Source: Streptomyces californicus (GTDB taxonomy: Bacteria > Actinomycetota > Actinomycetes > Streptomycetales > Streptomycetaceae). From it: a DNA stretch of 64,000 nucleotides. The translations under genes were made by a program, and so were the position numbers. How positions within the stretch are numbered: position 1 is the first letter of the stretch; each line of letters starts with the position of its first letter. A model generated the notes under the pieces. That model saw nothing but the letters and a program-made list of their open reading frames with translations. It was not told the DNA's origin and ran no database searches. The stretch lies in the NCBI RefSeq assembly GCF_000717645.1, contig NZ_JNZZ01000001.1, positions 186,001 through 250,000 of the forward strand. The letters are read 5' to 3'. Of the stretch, positions 42,160 to 54,845 are shown in pieces.

Positions 42160-43353
42160 CTAGCGCGGCGGCGTCTCCCCGGTCTCGGTGGAGTCCGCCG
42201 CCCCCTGGGCGTCCTTGGTCTCCTTCTCACGGGTCGCGTGCAGCCGGGACTTCACGTCGTCGGGCGGCAGGAAGCGCGACCAGCGCTCCGGGAACTCGGA
42301 GGGCATGTACGCGGGCCCGCCGTCCTCGTCGTCGTCCTCGTCGTCCAGATCGGCGTAGGCGGCCGAGCGGGACCGGGCGACCAGTTCGGCGGCCTGCGCG
42401 GCACGGGCCCGTTCGGTGGCCTCGCGGGCGGCGGCCGTGGCGAGCGAGGGCCACACCCGGTCGATGGCCGCGTTGACGGCGGCGCCGACCAGGACCGCGA
42501 AGGCGGAGATGCCGATCCACAGCAGGACGGCGATGGGCGCCGCCAGGGAGCCGTAGATCGTGGGGCCCTCGACGGTGCTGGTCAGGTAGATCCGGAGGAG
42601 GAAGCTGCCGAGGACCCACATGGCGAGCGCCACCAGCGCCCCGGGGACGTCCTCGATCCAGGGCGACCGCACGGGCACGGACACGTGGTAGAGCGTCGTG
42701 AGGAACGCGATCGTCAGCAGTATCACGAGCGGCCAGTACAGAACGGCTATGACCTCGGTGCCCCAGGGCACGAACTCGACCACCCGGTCCGGGCCGACGA
42801 CCAGCAGCGGCAGCACCACCGCGCCCAGCAGCAGGGCGACGACGTACAGCAGGAAGGCGAGCAGCCGGGTCTTGACGATGCCGCGGTGACCGTCGAGGCC
42901 GTACATGACGGTGATGGTGTCGATGAAGACGTTCACCGCGCGCGAGCCGGACCACAGTGCGATGGCGAAGCCGATGGAGATGATGTCGGGGCGGGCCCCG
43001 GTCGTGACGTCGGCGAGCAGCGGTCTGGCGAACTCGTTGACCCCGCGCTCGGACAGCACCGTGTGCGAGGCGGAGAGGATGTTGCGCTCGATGGAGGCGA
43101 CCGTGGTGGTGGTCGTCCACTCGTCGACGTAACCGAGCAGGCCGATCAGGCCGAGCAGCAGCGGGGGCAGCGAGAGCAGGGTGAAGAACGCCGCCTCGGC
43201 GGCGAGCCCGAGGATGCGGTACTCGATGCACGAGTTGACGGTGTCCTTGAGCAGATGCCACGCCATGCGGCGTTTGGAGACGTTGCGGTAGAGCGCTCGC
43301 GCCCGGTGGAGCCGGCCCGGGGGCCGCTCGGGTGTTTCGTTTGCTGCCTGCAC
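42160..43353 (-). CDS. YihY/virulence factor BrkB family membrane protein
   Basis: This ~397-aa protein has about six membrane segments in the region after residue ~35 (CIEYRILGLAAEAAFFTLLS, LLAFLLYVVALLLGAVVLPL, IAVLLWIGISAFAVLVGAAV) and an acidic, charged C-terminal tail (DDEDDDEDGG). YihY proteins are not tRNA nucleases as once proposed; their role is still unclear. GTG at 43353 overlaps AAGGAGGTG, so the exact start is uncertain; the first internal ATG is well inside the conserved region. Confidence 0.85.
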   Translation of the reverse strand: MQAANETPERPPGRLHRARALYRNVSKRRMAWHLLKDTVNSCIEYRILGLAAEAAFFTLLSLPPLLLGLIGLLGYVDEWTTTTTVASIERNILSASHTVLSERGVNEFARPLLADVTTGARPDIISIGFAIALWSGSRAVNVFIDTITVMYGLDGHRGIVKTRLLAFLLYVVALLLGAVVLPLLVVGPDRVVEFVPWGTEVIAVLYWPLVILLTIAFLTTLYHVSVPVRSPWIEDVPGALVALAMWVLGSFLLRIYLTSTVEGPTIYGSLAAPIAVLLWIGISAFAVLVGAAVNAAIDRVWPSLATAAAREATERARAAQAAELVARSRSAAYADLDDEDDDEDGGPAYMPSEFPERWSRFLPPDDVKSRLHATREKETKDAQGAADSTETGETPPR

Positions 43354-43601
43354 CTCCTTACCGTATCGGCATGGCAGCCGCCGCCCGCACCGTCTCCGAC
43401 CAGGTTCCGCCGCCCCCGTCCGGCGGGGCGGGCAACCGCACTGCGGGGGGGGCGGGCACATGTGTCGGCGGCGGGGTCTCGGCGGGCCCGTCGGAATCGG
43501 ACTCGGCCTCCGACCCCGGGCACCCGGGCCCCGGTCCAACCGCCAGGCGGCAGGCGGCGACATCCGGCTGAGCCGGACCGCCTCGGTCGAGGTGGTTTCC
43601 C

Positions 43602-44066
43602 TCAGGGGCAGCGATCGTGCTGCACCGAGGTCGTATCGACGTCCACGGGCCTGCCGTGCGCGTCGGTGGGGCGCAGCTCCGGGAGCGGCTGACCGCTCTC
43701 GTCGACGAGGAGCGAGTGAGGCTCGGCCGGCGCGAAGGCGTGTCGTTCACCCCACTGGCGCGCGGCCACGATGAGAGCGAAGAGGTCTCGGCCGGCTTCC
43801 GTGAGGACGTAGTTCCGCCGCCGTCCCGTGGGGGCTGTCTGCCGGTCGAGGATCCCTCGTTCGACCAGGCGCCGCAGCCGGTCGGTGAGGATGTTGCGCG
43901 CGATCCCGGTGCGGTGCTGAAAGTCGGTGAACGCTCGCGCGCCGTCCATGGCGTCGCGAACGATCAGCAGGCTCCATCGGTCTCCGACCAGGTCGAGAGT
44001 GCGCGCGACGGGGCAGGTGGGGTCCGTCCAGGACATTTCTTCGGTTCGGGCCGCTGCGCCCACCAT
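43602..44066 (-). CDS. HxlR family transcriptional regulator
   Basis: This 154-aa winged-helix regulator has CPVARTLDLVGDRWSLLIVR near the start, with the conserved Cys that often senses reactive or electrophilic compounds, then FTDFQHRTGIARNILTDRLR and GRRRNYVLTEAGRDL. ATG at 44066 has AGGAGG 5 nt upstream. It is divergent from an MFS transporter, with a perfect inverted repeat between them, so it likely represses the pump. Confidence 0.9.
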   Translation of the reverse strand: MVGAAARTEEMSWTDPTCPVARTLDLVGDRWSLLIVRDAMDGARAFTDFQHRTGIARNILTDRLRRLVERGILDRQTAPTGRRRNYVLTEAGRDLFALIVAARQWGERHAFAPAEPHSLLVDESGQPLPELRPTDAHGRPVDVDTTSVQHDRCP

Positions 44067-44119
44067 CACCCCTCCTGAAGAGTTGCGGTTCGAAACCATT
44101 CTGCCGTACCTTCTTTTTG

Positions 44120-44134
44120 GTTGCAAAATGCAAC
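44120..44134. promoter_or_regulatory. HxlR operator candidate GTTGCA-N3-TGCAAC
   Basis: A perfect 6+3+6 inverted repeat (GTTGCAAAATGCAAC) in the 85-nt gap between the divergent HxlR and MFS genes, with a smaller GGTT-CGA-AACC dyad next to it at about 44088-44098. Confidence 0.65.
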
Positions 44135-44151
44135 TCATTGGAGGTGTGTCG

Positions 44152-45477
44152 ATGAGCCCGGTGTCTGGCCGCAGGACCCTGTTCGCCGTGATCTGCGCGG
44201 TCGCGGTCGCGACGATCTATGTGGCGCAGCCCGTACTGACCCGGATCGGCGAGGATCTGGGCCTGCCGGAAGCCGACTCGGGATGGATCGTCACCACCGG
44301 GCAGCTCGGCTACCTGATCGGCCTGGCGCTCCTTGTCCCTCTCGGGGACATGTTCGACCGGCGCAAGCTCATCGCCGGGCATCTTCTCCTCGCCGCGGTC
44401 GGCATGATCCTGACCGCAGTCGCTACGCACCTGTGGCTCCTGCTCACCGGACTGGCCATCGCAGGTCTGTTCGCGGTCGTCGTCCAGACCACGGTGGCCT
44501 TCGCCGCCGATCTGTCCACGGCGGCGGAACGCGGCCGCACACTCGGCGCCGTCACCTCCGGTGTCATCATCGGCATCCTCGGAGCGCGCGTGATCGCCGG
44601 CGGTCTCGCCGCGCTCTGGGGGTGGCGGAGCATCTACGTGGCGCTCGCCGTACTCCTCCTCGCGCTCACCGCCCTCGTGCTGAACCTCCTGCCATCCGAC
44701 CCGCGCGACGTGCGCCCCACGTACGGCGCGGTGCTGATCTCACTGGGGCACCTGTTCCGTGAGCGCCTGTTCCTCTCGCGGGGACTGATCGCCTTCTTCC
44801 TCTTCGCCTCCTTCGGTGTGCTGTGGAGCGGCCTCGCCCTCCCGCTCGGAGCCGAGCCATGGCACCTGAGCACCGCCCAGATCGGCCTCTTCGGAATCGC
44901 CGGGCTCGCCGGGGCGCTGGGGGCCTCTCGGGCCGGACGGGGGGCCGACAGCGGCCGCGCCGACGTGATCACCGGAGGCGCACTCGTGCTCCTGGCCGCG
45001 TCATGGCCGGCGACCGGACAAGCGTCCCGCTCCCTCTGGGCGGTCGTCGTCGGCGTGATCGTCCTCGACTTCGCGGTCCAGGCAGTGCACGTCAGCAACC
45101 AACACCTGCTCACGGCCGCATACCCACAGCGGACGAGCAGCGTCATCGGCGGCTACATGCTCTTCTACTCCCTCGGCTCCGCCGTCGGGGCGACCGGCAC
45201 CACGGCGCTGTACTCCGCCGCGGGCTGGGCCGGCTCCAGCCTCCTCGGTGCCGCCTTCGGCCTCTGCGCACTCGTGGTCTGGGCCGCCAACCGGCGCACA
45301 GCCGGCGACACACGCCAAGACGTGGAGGGCGCTCGGGCCGGGACGCCGGGAGCCCGTCGCCCCGTCACCCCGGTGCGCCGCCGTCGAGGCTCGCGCGGAG
45401 CAGTGCCGCCTCCTCGTCGAGGTGGCGCAGGAGGGCTGCGAGGGCGGGGGTGCGGGTGCGGTGGGCAGCCTCGGTGA
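44152..45477 (+). CDS. MFS transporter
   Basis: This 441-aa major facilitator has twelve hydrophobic segments and a motif-A-like GDMFDRRKLIAGH loop after TM2. It is most like drug/arabinose-type exporters (VATIYVAQPVLTRIGEDLGL at the start). ATG at 44152 has GGAGG 7 nt upstream. The hydrophobic core ends near residue 385; the last ~55 residues are Arg/Gly/Pro-rich and lie partly (45365-45477) antisense to the neighbouring LysR gene, suggesting loss of the original stop. The adjacent HxlR regulator points to inducible efflux. Confidence 0.85.
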   Translation: MSPVSGRRTLFAVICAVAVATIYVAQPVLTRIGEDLGLPEADSGWIVTTGQLGYLIGLALLVPLGDMFDRRKLIAGHLLLAAVGMILTAVATHLWLLLTGLAIAGLFAVVVQTTVAFAADLSTAAERGRTLGAVTSGVIIGILGARVIAGGLAALWGWRSIYVALAVLLLALTALVLNLLPSDPRDVRPTYGAVLISLGHLFRERLFLSRGLIAFFLFASFGVLWSGLALPLGAEPWHLSTAQIGLFGIAGLAGALGASRAGRGADSGRADVITGGALVLLAASWPATGQASRSLWAVVVGVIVLDFAVQAVHVSNQHLLTAAYPQRTSSVIGGYMLFYSLGSAVGATGTTALYSAAGWAGSSLLGAAFGLCALVVWAANRRTAGDTRQDVEGARAGTPGARRPVTPVRRRRGSRGAVPPPRRGGAGGLRGRGCGCGGQPR

Positions 45478-46321
45478 CGCCCACCGTGCGTCCCACCGAG
45501 GGGAGTTCGACCGGCAGTGCGGCGAGGTGTTCGTCGTCGCGCAGGACCAGTTCGGGCAGGAGCGCCACCATGTCGGTCTGGAGGAGCAGGGCCCGCATGG
45601 TGAGGATGGAGGTGCATTCCACCCGGTCGGCGGGGAGCGGCAGCCCCCGGTCGACGAAGAGGGCGCCCAACTCCTGTCGCAGGGCGGTCTGCTCGACCGG
45701 CAGGATCCACGGGTGGGTGAGCGCGTCGGTGAGCGCGACGGTCCCCCCGGCCGGCCCTTCCGCGAGGAGCGGGTGCCCGGCGCGGACGGCGAGCCGGATG
45801 GGCTCGCGGTAGAGCATCCGCTGCCGTAGTGCCTCGCCGCCTCCGGGGGCGGGCCCCACCCTGCCGACGATGAGGTCGAGTTCGCCGCCGAGCAGGGCCG
45901 GGTGGAGGACGTCGAGGGTGCCCTCGCGGACCACGACGGTGAGCCGGGGGCGCTCCTTCTTGAGACGAGCCACGGCCCGGGGCAGCAGGACGTTGGCCCC
46001 GGCGAGCAGGGTGCCCACGGTGACCGTGCCGTCCTGGCCCTGGCGCAGCCCGGTGAGGTGCTCCTTGGCCCGGCGGATCTCGGAGACCACCGCGCGGGCG
46101 TGGCCGACGAGCGCCTCGCCGTAGACGGTGGGCCGCATGCCGCGCGGAACGCGGACGAAGAGCGGTAGCTCGGCGACGGCCTCCAGTTCGCGCAGGGTGC
46201 GGGTGGCGGCGGGCTGGGTGAGGTGGAGGCTCTCCGCCGCGCGGACGACGCTTCCGTGGTCGTACACCGCGATGAGCAGGGTCAGGTGCCGGAACTTCAG
46301 CCGACCGTCCAGGAGGTCCAT
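45365..46321 (-). CDS. LysR family regulator, divergent from the 3-hydroxykynurenine operon
   Basis: This 318-aa regulator has the LysR helix-turn-helix (LKFRHLTLLIAVYDHGSVVR then AAESLHLTQPAATRTLRELE) and an effector domain. It resembles GbpR/PcaQ-type LysR proteins (LPLFVRVPRGMRPTVYGEAL). ATG at 46321 has GGAAGGAG ~10 nt upstream. It is divergent from the aminomuconate-semialdehyde dehydrogenase gene across a gap with a 14-bp palindrome and should control that operon. Its 3' end overlaps the MFS gene by 113 nt on the other strand. Confidence 0.88.
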   Translation of the reverse strand: MDLLDGRLKFRHLTLLIAVYDHGSVVRAAESLHLTQPAATRTLRELEAVAELPLFVRVPRGMRPTVYGEALVGHARAVVSEIRRAKEHLTGLRQGQDGTVTVGTLLAGANVLLPRAVARLKKERPRLTVVVREGTLDVLHPALLGGELDLIVGRVGPAPGGGEALRQRMLYREPIRLAVRAGHPLLAEGPAGGTVALTDALTHPWILPVEQTALRQELGALFVDRGLPLPADRVECTSILTMRALLLQTDMVALLPELVLRDDEHLAALPVELPSVGRTVGVTEAAHRTRTPALAALLRHLDEEAALLRASLDGGAPG

Positions 46322-46399
46322 CGCCGGGGCTCCTTCCCGGGGAAGCGGGGGCCCCGGACCGGGGCCGCACCACTGCATACCAGGATTGTTATGGCTCTC

Positions 46400-46424
46400 A
46401 TGCCGATCGGCATTGGATCGGCAT
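46400..46424. promoter_or_regulatory. LysR operator candidate with perfect palindrome
   Basis: ATGCCGATCGGCAT (46400-46413) is its own reverse complement, and a further half-site ATCGGCAT follows at 46417-46424. It lies 79 nt from the LysR start and 81 nt from the operon start, as expected for an autoregulating divergent LysR. Confidence 0.65.
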
Positions 46425-46504
46425 AGCTGGGTGGGCGCACTATACCGGCACGCCCCGGGGCGAGTTTCGGACAGCTCCCCGGCCCAGCAACGGAGGTCTG
46501 CAAG

Positions 46505-47935
46505 GTGAGTTCACCCGTGCGGCATTACCTAGGAGGCGGGTTCGACGCGTCCGGCGTGCCGTTCCCGCTCGTCGATCCGGTCACCGGTCGCACCGTCGGC
46601 GCGGTGCCGGAGGCGTCGCGGGAACTGGTCGACCAGGCCGTCGCCGAGGCCCGTACGGCGCTGCGCGGGCCGTGGGCCGCGTGGAGCCCTGCGGAGCGGT
46701 CGCGGCTGCTGCACCGGATCGCCGACGGGATCGAGGCGCGCTTCGAGGAGTTCGCCGCCGCCGAGTGCGCCGACACCGGCAAGCCCCGCGAGCTGGCCTC
46801 GACGGTCGACATCCCCCGCGCGGTGGCCAATTTTCGCTCCTACGCGGATCTGCTGGCCGGGCGGAGCGAGCGTTCCTGGCACACCCCGACCCCCGATGGC
46901 CGGGGCGCTCTGAACTACACGGTGCGCAAGCCGCTCGGCGTCGTCGCGGTGGTCTCGCCGTGGAACCTGCCGCTGCTGCTGCTCACCTGGAAGGTCGCCC
47001 CGGCCCTCGCCACCGGCAACACGGTCGTCGCCAAGCCGTCCGAGCTGACCCCCGGCACGGCCTGCCTGCTGGCCGAGGTGATGGACGAGGCGGGCGCCCC
47101 CGCGGGCGTCTTCAACCTGGTGCACGGGCGGGGCCCGGACGCGGCCGGCCAGTGGCTGACCGAGCACCCCGGGGTGGACGCGGTCGCCTTCACCGGGGCC
47201 TCCCGCACCGGTACGGAGATCATGCGGGCGGCCGCGGCCCGGCTGGCGCCGGTCTCCTTCGAGCTGGGCGGCAAGAACGCGGGCCTGGTCTTCGCGGACG
47301 CCGACCTGGAGGAGGCGGTGGCGGGCACGCTGCGCTCGGCCTTCACCCACAGCGGCCAGGTCTGCCTGTGCACCGAGCGGTTGTACGTGGAGCGGTCCGT
47401 GTTCGACGTGTTCGCGGCGGCGCTGGCCGCCGGGGCGAAGGCGCTGTCCGGCTACGGGCCGATGGTCTCGGCCGCCCACCGTGACAAGGTCCTGGGCCAC
47501 CTGGAGCGGGCCGTGGCCGACGGCGGCGAGGTCCTGGCGGGCGGCGGGGTTCCGCGCTTCGGGGACGAACGGGACAGCGGCTTCTGGGTGGAGCCCACCG
47601 TGCTGGCCGGGCTGCCGGAGGACCATCCGGCGGTCCGGGACGAGATCTTCGGCCCGGTCGTGCACCTGGCGCCGTTCGACACCGAGGAGGAGGCGCTGGC
47701 CCTCGCGAACGCGGGGCCGTACGGGCTGGCCGCCACCGTGTGGACCGGCGACGTGCGCCGCGCCCACCGGGTCGCCCCGGCCCTCGACGTGGGCATCGCC
47801 TGGGTCAACACCTGGAACCTGCGCGACCTGCGCACCCCGTTCGGCGGGGTGAAGGCGTCCGGCATCGGGCGCGAGGGCGGCGACCACTCCCTGGACTTCT
47901 TCTCGGAGCCGATGAACGTGTGCGTGAAGCTGTGA
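46505..47935 (+). CDS. 2-aminomuconate-6-semialdehyde dehydrogenase
   Basis: This 476-aa aldehyde dehydrogenase oxidises 2-aminomuconate semialdehyde to 2-aminomuconate with NAD+. Motifs are [20 protein letters not shown], the [14 protein letters not shown]lu region and catalytic Cys287 in [13 protein letters not shown]. It resembles the AmnC/DmpC (hydroxymuconic semialdehyde) subgroup. GTG at 46505 with GGAGG upstream. It is the first gene of an operon with ACMS decarboxylase and aminomuconate deaminase, which fixes the substrate more firmly than sequence alone. Confidence 0.88.
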   Translation: MSSPVRHYLGGGFDASGVPFPLVDPVTGRTVGAVPEASRELVDQAVAEARTALRGPWAAWSPAERSRLLHRIADGIEARFEEFAAAECADTGKPRELASTVDIPRAVANFRSYADLLAGRSERSWHTPTPDGRGALNYTVRKPLGVVAVVSPWNLPLLLLTWKVAPALATGNTVVAKPSELTPGTACLLAEVMDEAGAPAGVFNLVHGRGPDAAGQWLTEHPGVDAVAFTGASRTGTEIMRAAAARLAPVSFELGGKNAGLVFADADLEEAVAGTLRSAFTHSGQVCLCTERLYVERSVFDVFAAALAAGAKALSGYGPMVSAAHRDKVLGHLERAVADGGEVLAGGGVPRFGDERDSGFWVEPTVLAGLPEDHPAVRDEIFGPVVHLAPFDTEEEALALANAGPYGLAATVWTGDVRRAHRVAPALDVGIAWVNTWNLRDLRTPFGGVKASGIGREGGDHSLDFFSEPMNVCVKL

Positions 47936-48749
47936 CGACGAACCGGAACGACCCCGCGGTGCGCGACGCCGCCGAACGCCTGGACCGGGCTTGGCGCAGC
48001 GGGGTGCCCTGCGCCCCCGTCCGGGACCTGCTGCCGGGCGGCGACCTCGACGCGGCCTACGCCGTGCAGTCGCTGCTGACCGGGCGCCGGCTGGCCGAGG
48101 GGCGCCGGATCACCGGCTGGAAGGTCGGGCTGACCTCACCCGCCGTGCAGCGGCAACTGGGCGTGGACACGCCGGACTTCGGGGCCCTGTTCGACGACAC
48201 CGCCGTGCCGGACGGCGCGGAGCTGCCCTGGGGGGCGGTGCTCCAGCCGAAGGCAGAGGCCGAGGTGGCGCTGGTCCTGGAGCACGACCTGCCGCACGAG
48301 CGGCACACGGTGGCCGACGTCATCCGGGCGACCGCCTTCGCGCTGCCCGCCGTCGAGGTGGTCGGCAGCCGGATCCGCGACTGGGACATCACGGCCGTGG
48401 ACACGGTCGCCGACAACGCCTCCAGCGGGGCGTACGTGCTCGGCACCCGACCGGTGCCGCTGCGGGACCTGGACCTGCGGACCGCCGGGATGGTGCTGGA
48501 GCGGCGCGGCGAGCCCGTCTCCACCGGCGCGGGCGTCGCCTGCCTCGGCCATCCCCTGCACGCCGCCGTCTGGCTGGCGGACACCCTCGTCCGACTGGGC
48601 ACGCCGCTACGGGCCGGGGACACGGTGCTCACCGGCGCGCTCGGGCCGATGGCGGCGGTAGCTCCGGGCGACGTGCTGGAGGCCCGTATCGACGGACTCG
48701 GTTCGGTGCGCGCGGCCTTCGGGCCCGCCGCCGCGGAAGGAGACCCCCG

Positions 48750-48753
<4 letters not shown>
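47932..48753 (+). CDS. 2-keto-4-pentenoate hydratase
   Basis: This 273-aa member of the fumarylacetoacetate-hydrolase-fold hydratase/decarboxylase family (DmpE/MhpD-like) has [37 protein letters not shown] with the metal-binding acidic residues, and [15 protein letters not shown]. It hydrates 2-oxopent-4-enoate to 4-hydroxy-2-oxovalerate. GTG overlaps the previous stop by 4 nt (GTGA). Confidence 0.88.
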
Positions 48754-51553
<2,800 letters not shown>

Positions 51554-51557
<4 letters not shown>

Positions 51558-52468
51558 AGGCCGCCGTCATCGGATCGGGCAACATCGGCACCGATCTCCT
51601 CATCAAGATGATCCGCGGCTCGGGGGTGGTCACCGCCGCCGCGATGATCGGTATCGACCCGGGCTCGGACGGGCTCGCGCGGGCCCGTCGGCTCGGCGTG
51701 CCGACCAGCTCCGACGGGGTCGCCGGGCTGATCGCCCTGGACGGCTTCGACGGGATCGACGTCGTCTTCGACGCCACCTCGGCCGCCGCCCACCACCGCA
51801 ACGCCGCCGCGCTCGCCCCGTACGGGAAGACGCTGATCGACCTCACCCCGGCGGCCGTCGGCCCGTACGTCGTCCCGTCCGTCAACCTCGACGAGCACCT
51901 GGACGCGCCCGACCTCAACATGGTCACCTGCGGCGGGCAGGCAACTGTGCCGGTCGTCGCCGCCGTCGCCGCCGTCACCCCCGTGCACTACGCGGAGATC
52001 GTCGCCTCGATCGCCTCCCGGTCCGCCGGGCCGGGCACCCGGGCCAACATCGACGAGTTCACCGAGACCACCTCCCGTGCCCTGGAGCGGGTCGGCGGCG
52101 CGGCCCGGGGCAAGGCGATCATCGTCCTCAACCCGGCCGAACCGGCGCTGCTCATGCGGGACACCGTGCACTGCCTCGTCGACGACGCCGACACCGGCCG
52201 GATCACCGCGTCGGTGCGCGCGAAGGCCGCCGAGGTCGCCGCGTATGTCCCCGGCTACCGGCTCAAGCAGGAGCCGCAGTTCCGGACGCTCGCCGCCGAC
52301 GACCCACTGGTCCGGCTCGGCGGCGGGGCCCGGCTGCTCGTCTCCGTCTACCTGGAGGTCGAGGGCGCCGCCCACTACCTCCCCGCCTACGCCGGGAACC
52401 TCGACATCATGACCGCCGCCGCGCTGCGCACCGCCGAGCGCCTGGCCGAACGGAGCACGGGCCGATGA
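51554..52468 (+). CDS. Acetaldehyde dehydrogenase (acetylating)
   Basis: This 304-aa protein has a Rossmann start ([20 protein letters not shown]) and acyl-thioester Cys126 in [12 protein letters not shown]. It converts acetaldehyde plus CoA and NAD+ to acetyl-CoA and is known to form a channelling complex with the aldolase encoded next. Four-nt overlaps on both sides support a complex. Confidence 0.93.
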
Positions 52469-53517
52469 CCCGGGTCTACGTCCAGGACGTCACCCTGCGG
52501 GACGGCATGCACGCCGTCTCCCACCGCTACACCCTCGACCAGGTACGGGCGATCGCCGCCGCCCTGGAGGCGGCCGGCGTGGACGCCGTGGAGGTCGCCC
52601 ACGGCGACGGCCTCTCCGGCTCCTCCGTCACCTACGGTCCCGGGGCCCACACCGACTGGGAGTGGCTGGAGGCGGCGGCCGAGGTCCTCGACCGGGCCCG
52701 GCTCACCACGCTGCTGCTGCCCGGCATCGGCACCGCCGCCGACCTGCGCCGCGCCCACGCGCTCGGCGTCACCTCGGTCCGCGTCGCCACCCACTGCACC
52801 GAGGCGGACGTGTCCGCCCAGCACATCGCGCTCGCCCGCGACCTGGGCATGGACGTCTCCGGCTTCCTGATGATGTCCCACCTCGCGCCGCCCGCCGAAC
52901 TGGCCGCGCAGGCACGGCTGATGGAGTCGTACGGCGCGCACTGCGTGTACGTCACCGACTCCGGCGGCCGGCTGACGATGGACGGCGTACGGGACCGGGT
53001 CCGCGCCTACCGGGACGTCCTGGACCCGGCCACCGAGATCGGCGTCCACGCCCACCACAACCTCGGCCTCGGCGTAGCCAACAGCATCGTCGCGGTAAAG
53101 GCGGGCGCACACCGCGTCGACGCCTCCCTCGCCGGGCAGGGCGCGGGCGCGGGCAACGCCCCGCTGGAACCGGTGGTCGCGGTGTTCGACCTGATGGGCT
53201 GGGAGCACGGCTGCGACCTCTTCCCCCTGATGGACGCGGCCGAGGAGCTGGTCCGGCCGACGCAGGACCGGCCCGTGCGGGTCGACCGGGAGACCCTCAC
53301 GCTCGGCTACGCCGGGGTGTACTCCAGCTTCCTGCGGCACGCGGAGGCGACGGCCGCCCGGCACGGGCTCGACACCCGTGACCTGCTCGTCGAGGCGGGC
53401 AGGCGGCGGCTGGTAGGCGGGCAGGAGGACCTGCTCACGGACATCGCCCTGGACCTCACCGGCACCGCCGCCACGGCCGCCTCTCCCACCCCCGACCACG
53501 GAGCCCCAGCATGCTGA
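52465..53517 (+). CDS. dmpG: 4-hydroxy-2-oxovalerate aldolase
   Basis: This 350-aa HMGL-like TIM-barrel aldolase splits 4-hydroxy-2-oxovalerate into pyruvate and acetaldehyde. [16 protein letters not shown] carries the metal and pyruvate-binding residues, [20 protein letters not shown] the metal-binding His pair, and the C-terminal DmpG communication domain is present. It overlaps the dehydrogenase by 4 nt and kynureninase by 7 nt. Confidence 0.93.
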   Translation: MTRVYVQDVTLRDGMHAVSHRYTLDQVRAIAAALEAAGVDAVEVAHGDGLSGSSVTYGPGAHTDWEWLEAAAEVLDRARLTTLLLPGIGTAADLRRAHALGVTSVRVATHCTEADVSAQHIALARDLGMDVSGFLMMSHLAPPAELAAQARLMESYGAHCVYVTDSGGRLTMDGVRDRVRAYRDVLDPATEIGVHAHHNLGLGVANSIVAVKAGAHRVDASLAGQGAGAGNAPLEPVVAVFDLMGWEHGCDLFPLMDAAEELVRPTQDRPVRVDRETLTLGYAGVYSSFLRHAEATAARHGLDTRDLLVEAGRRRLVGGQEDLLTDIALDLTGTAATAASPTPDHGAPAC

Positions 53518-54773
53518 CCGACCCCGCCGGCCTCACCGGCCTCACCACCCGCGCCGCGGCGCTGGACGCCGCCGACCCGCTCGCCGCCGTCCGGGACCGC
53601 TTCCTCCTCCCCGACGGGGTCGTCTACCTCGACGGGAACTCCCTCGGCGCCCTGCCCGCCGCCGTCCCGGCGGCCGTCGAGGACGCCGTGCACCGCCAGT
53701 GGGGCACAGACCTGATCCGCTCCTGGAACGCCAACGGCTGGTGGGAGGCGCCGGTGCGGACCGGCGACGCGATCGGCCGGCTGGTCGGCGCGGCCCCCGG
53801 TCAGACCGTCGCCGGGGACTCGACCAGCGTCCAGCTCTTCAACACCCTGCTCGCCGCCGCCCGGCTGCGCCCCGGCCGCCGGCTGCTGCTGACCGACCCG
53901 GACCACTTCCCCACCGACCAGTACATCGCCGACTCGGTGGGCCGGCTGCTCGGCCTCGACGTCCGCCGGGTGCCGGCCCGGGACGCCGCCGCCGTGCTGG
54001 CCGCCGAGGCGGGCAACGTCGCCGTCGCCGCGTACGCGCCGGTCGACTACCGGACCGGCGAGCTGTACGACATGGCCGCGCTCACCGCCGCCGCGCACGC
54101 GGCCGGGGCCCTGATGCACTGGGACCTGTGCCACGCGGCGGGCGCCCTGCCGGTCGGACTCGACGCGGTCCAGGCGGACTTCGCGGTCGGCTGCGGCTAC
54201 AAGTACCTGTCGGGCGGGCCGGGGGCCCCGGCGTTCGCGTACGTCGCCCACCGCCACCAGGAGGGCTTCGACCATCCGCTGACCGGCTGGCACGGGCACG
54301 CCGAGCCGTTCGCGATGGCGGGGACGTACACCCCGGCGGCGGACATCACCCGGGCCCGGATCGGCACCCCCGCGCTGCTCTCGCTGATCGCCCTGGAGGC
54401 CGCGCTCACCGCCTTCGACGGAGTGGAGATGGCCGCCGTGCGGACGAAGAGCCTGTCGCTGACCGGCTTCTTCCAGGAGTGCGCCGACCTCCTCCTCGAC
54501 GGGCTCGGCTTCACCGCGGCCACCCCGCGCGATCCGGAGCGCCGGGGCAGCCAGGTCGCGCTGCGGCACCCGGAGGCGTATCCGCTGGTCGCGGCGCTCA
54601 CCGCCCGGGGCGTGATCGGCGACATGCGCGCCCCCGACCTGCTCCGCTTCGGTTTCAACGCCCTGTACGTGACGCACGCCGACGTGCTGCGCGCGGTGGC
54701 CGAGCTGCGCGACATCGCTGCCTCGGGGGCCCATCTCGCCCCCGCGTTCCAGCAGCGCCCCACCGTCACCTGA
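53511..54773 (+). CDS. kynU: Kynureninase
   Basis: This 420-aa PLP enzyme cleaves kynurenine or 3-hydroxykynurenine to (3-hydroxy)anthranilate and alanine. Key sequence: [12 protein letters not shown] at the start, [16 protein letters not shown] with the PLP-binding Asp, and Lys231 in [14 protein letters not shown]. Located with the 3-hydroxyanthranilate dioxygenase, its natural substrate here is most likely 3-hydroxykynurenine. It overlaps the aldolase gene by 7 nt. Confidence 0.93.
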   Translation: MLTDPAGLTGLTTRAAALDAADPLAAVRDRFLLPDGVVYLDGNSLGALPAAVPAAVEDAVHRQWGTDLIRSWNANGWWEAPVRTGDAIGRLVGAAPGQTVAGDSTSVQLFNTLLAAARLRPGRRLLLTDPDHFPTDQYIADSVGRLLGLDVRRVPARDAAAVLAAEAGNVAVAAYAPVDYRTGELYDMAALTAAAHAAGALMHWDLCHAAGALPVGLDAVQADFAVGCGYKYLSGGPGAPAFAYVAHRHQEGFDHPLTGWHGHAEPFAMAGTYTPAADITRARIGTPALLSLIALEAALTAFDGVEMAAVRTKSLSLTGFFQECADLLLDGLGFTAATPRDPERRGSQVALRHPEAYPLVAALTARGVIGDMRAPDLLRFGFNALYVTHADVLRAVAELRDIAASGAHLAPAFQQRPTVT

Positions 54774-54845
54774 GCCCTCCCCCCACCTGAGCCCCCCCGC
54801 CCGCTCCTCCCCGCTCCGCCCTTCCCGCCCCGAAAGGACCGTCCG

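Noticed and set aside
43354..43601. Small plus-strand frame (about 43371-43571) between BrkB and HxlR genes
   Set aside because: Low-complexity Pro/Gly/Ala text, no RBS, and no recognisable motif.
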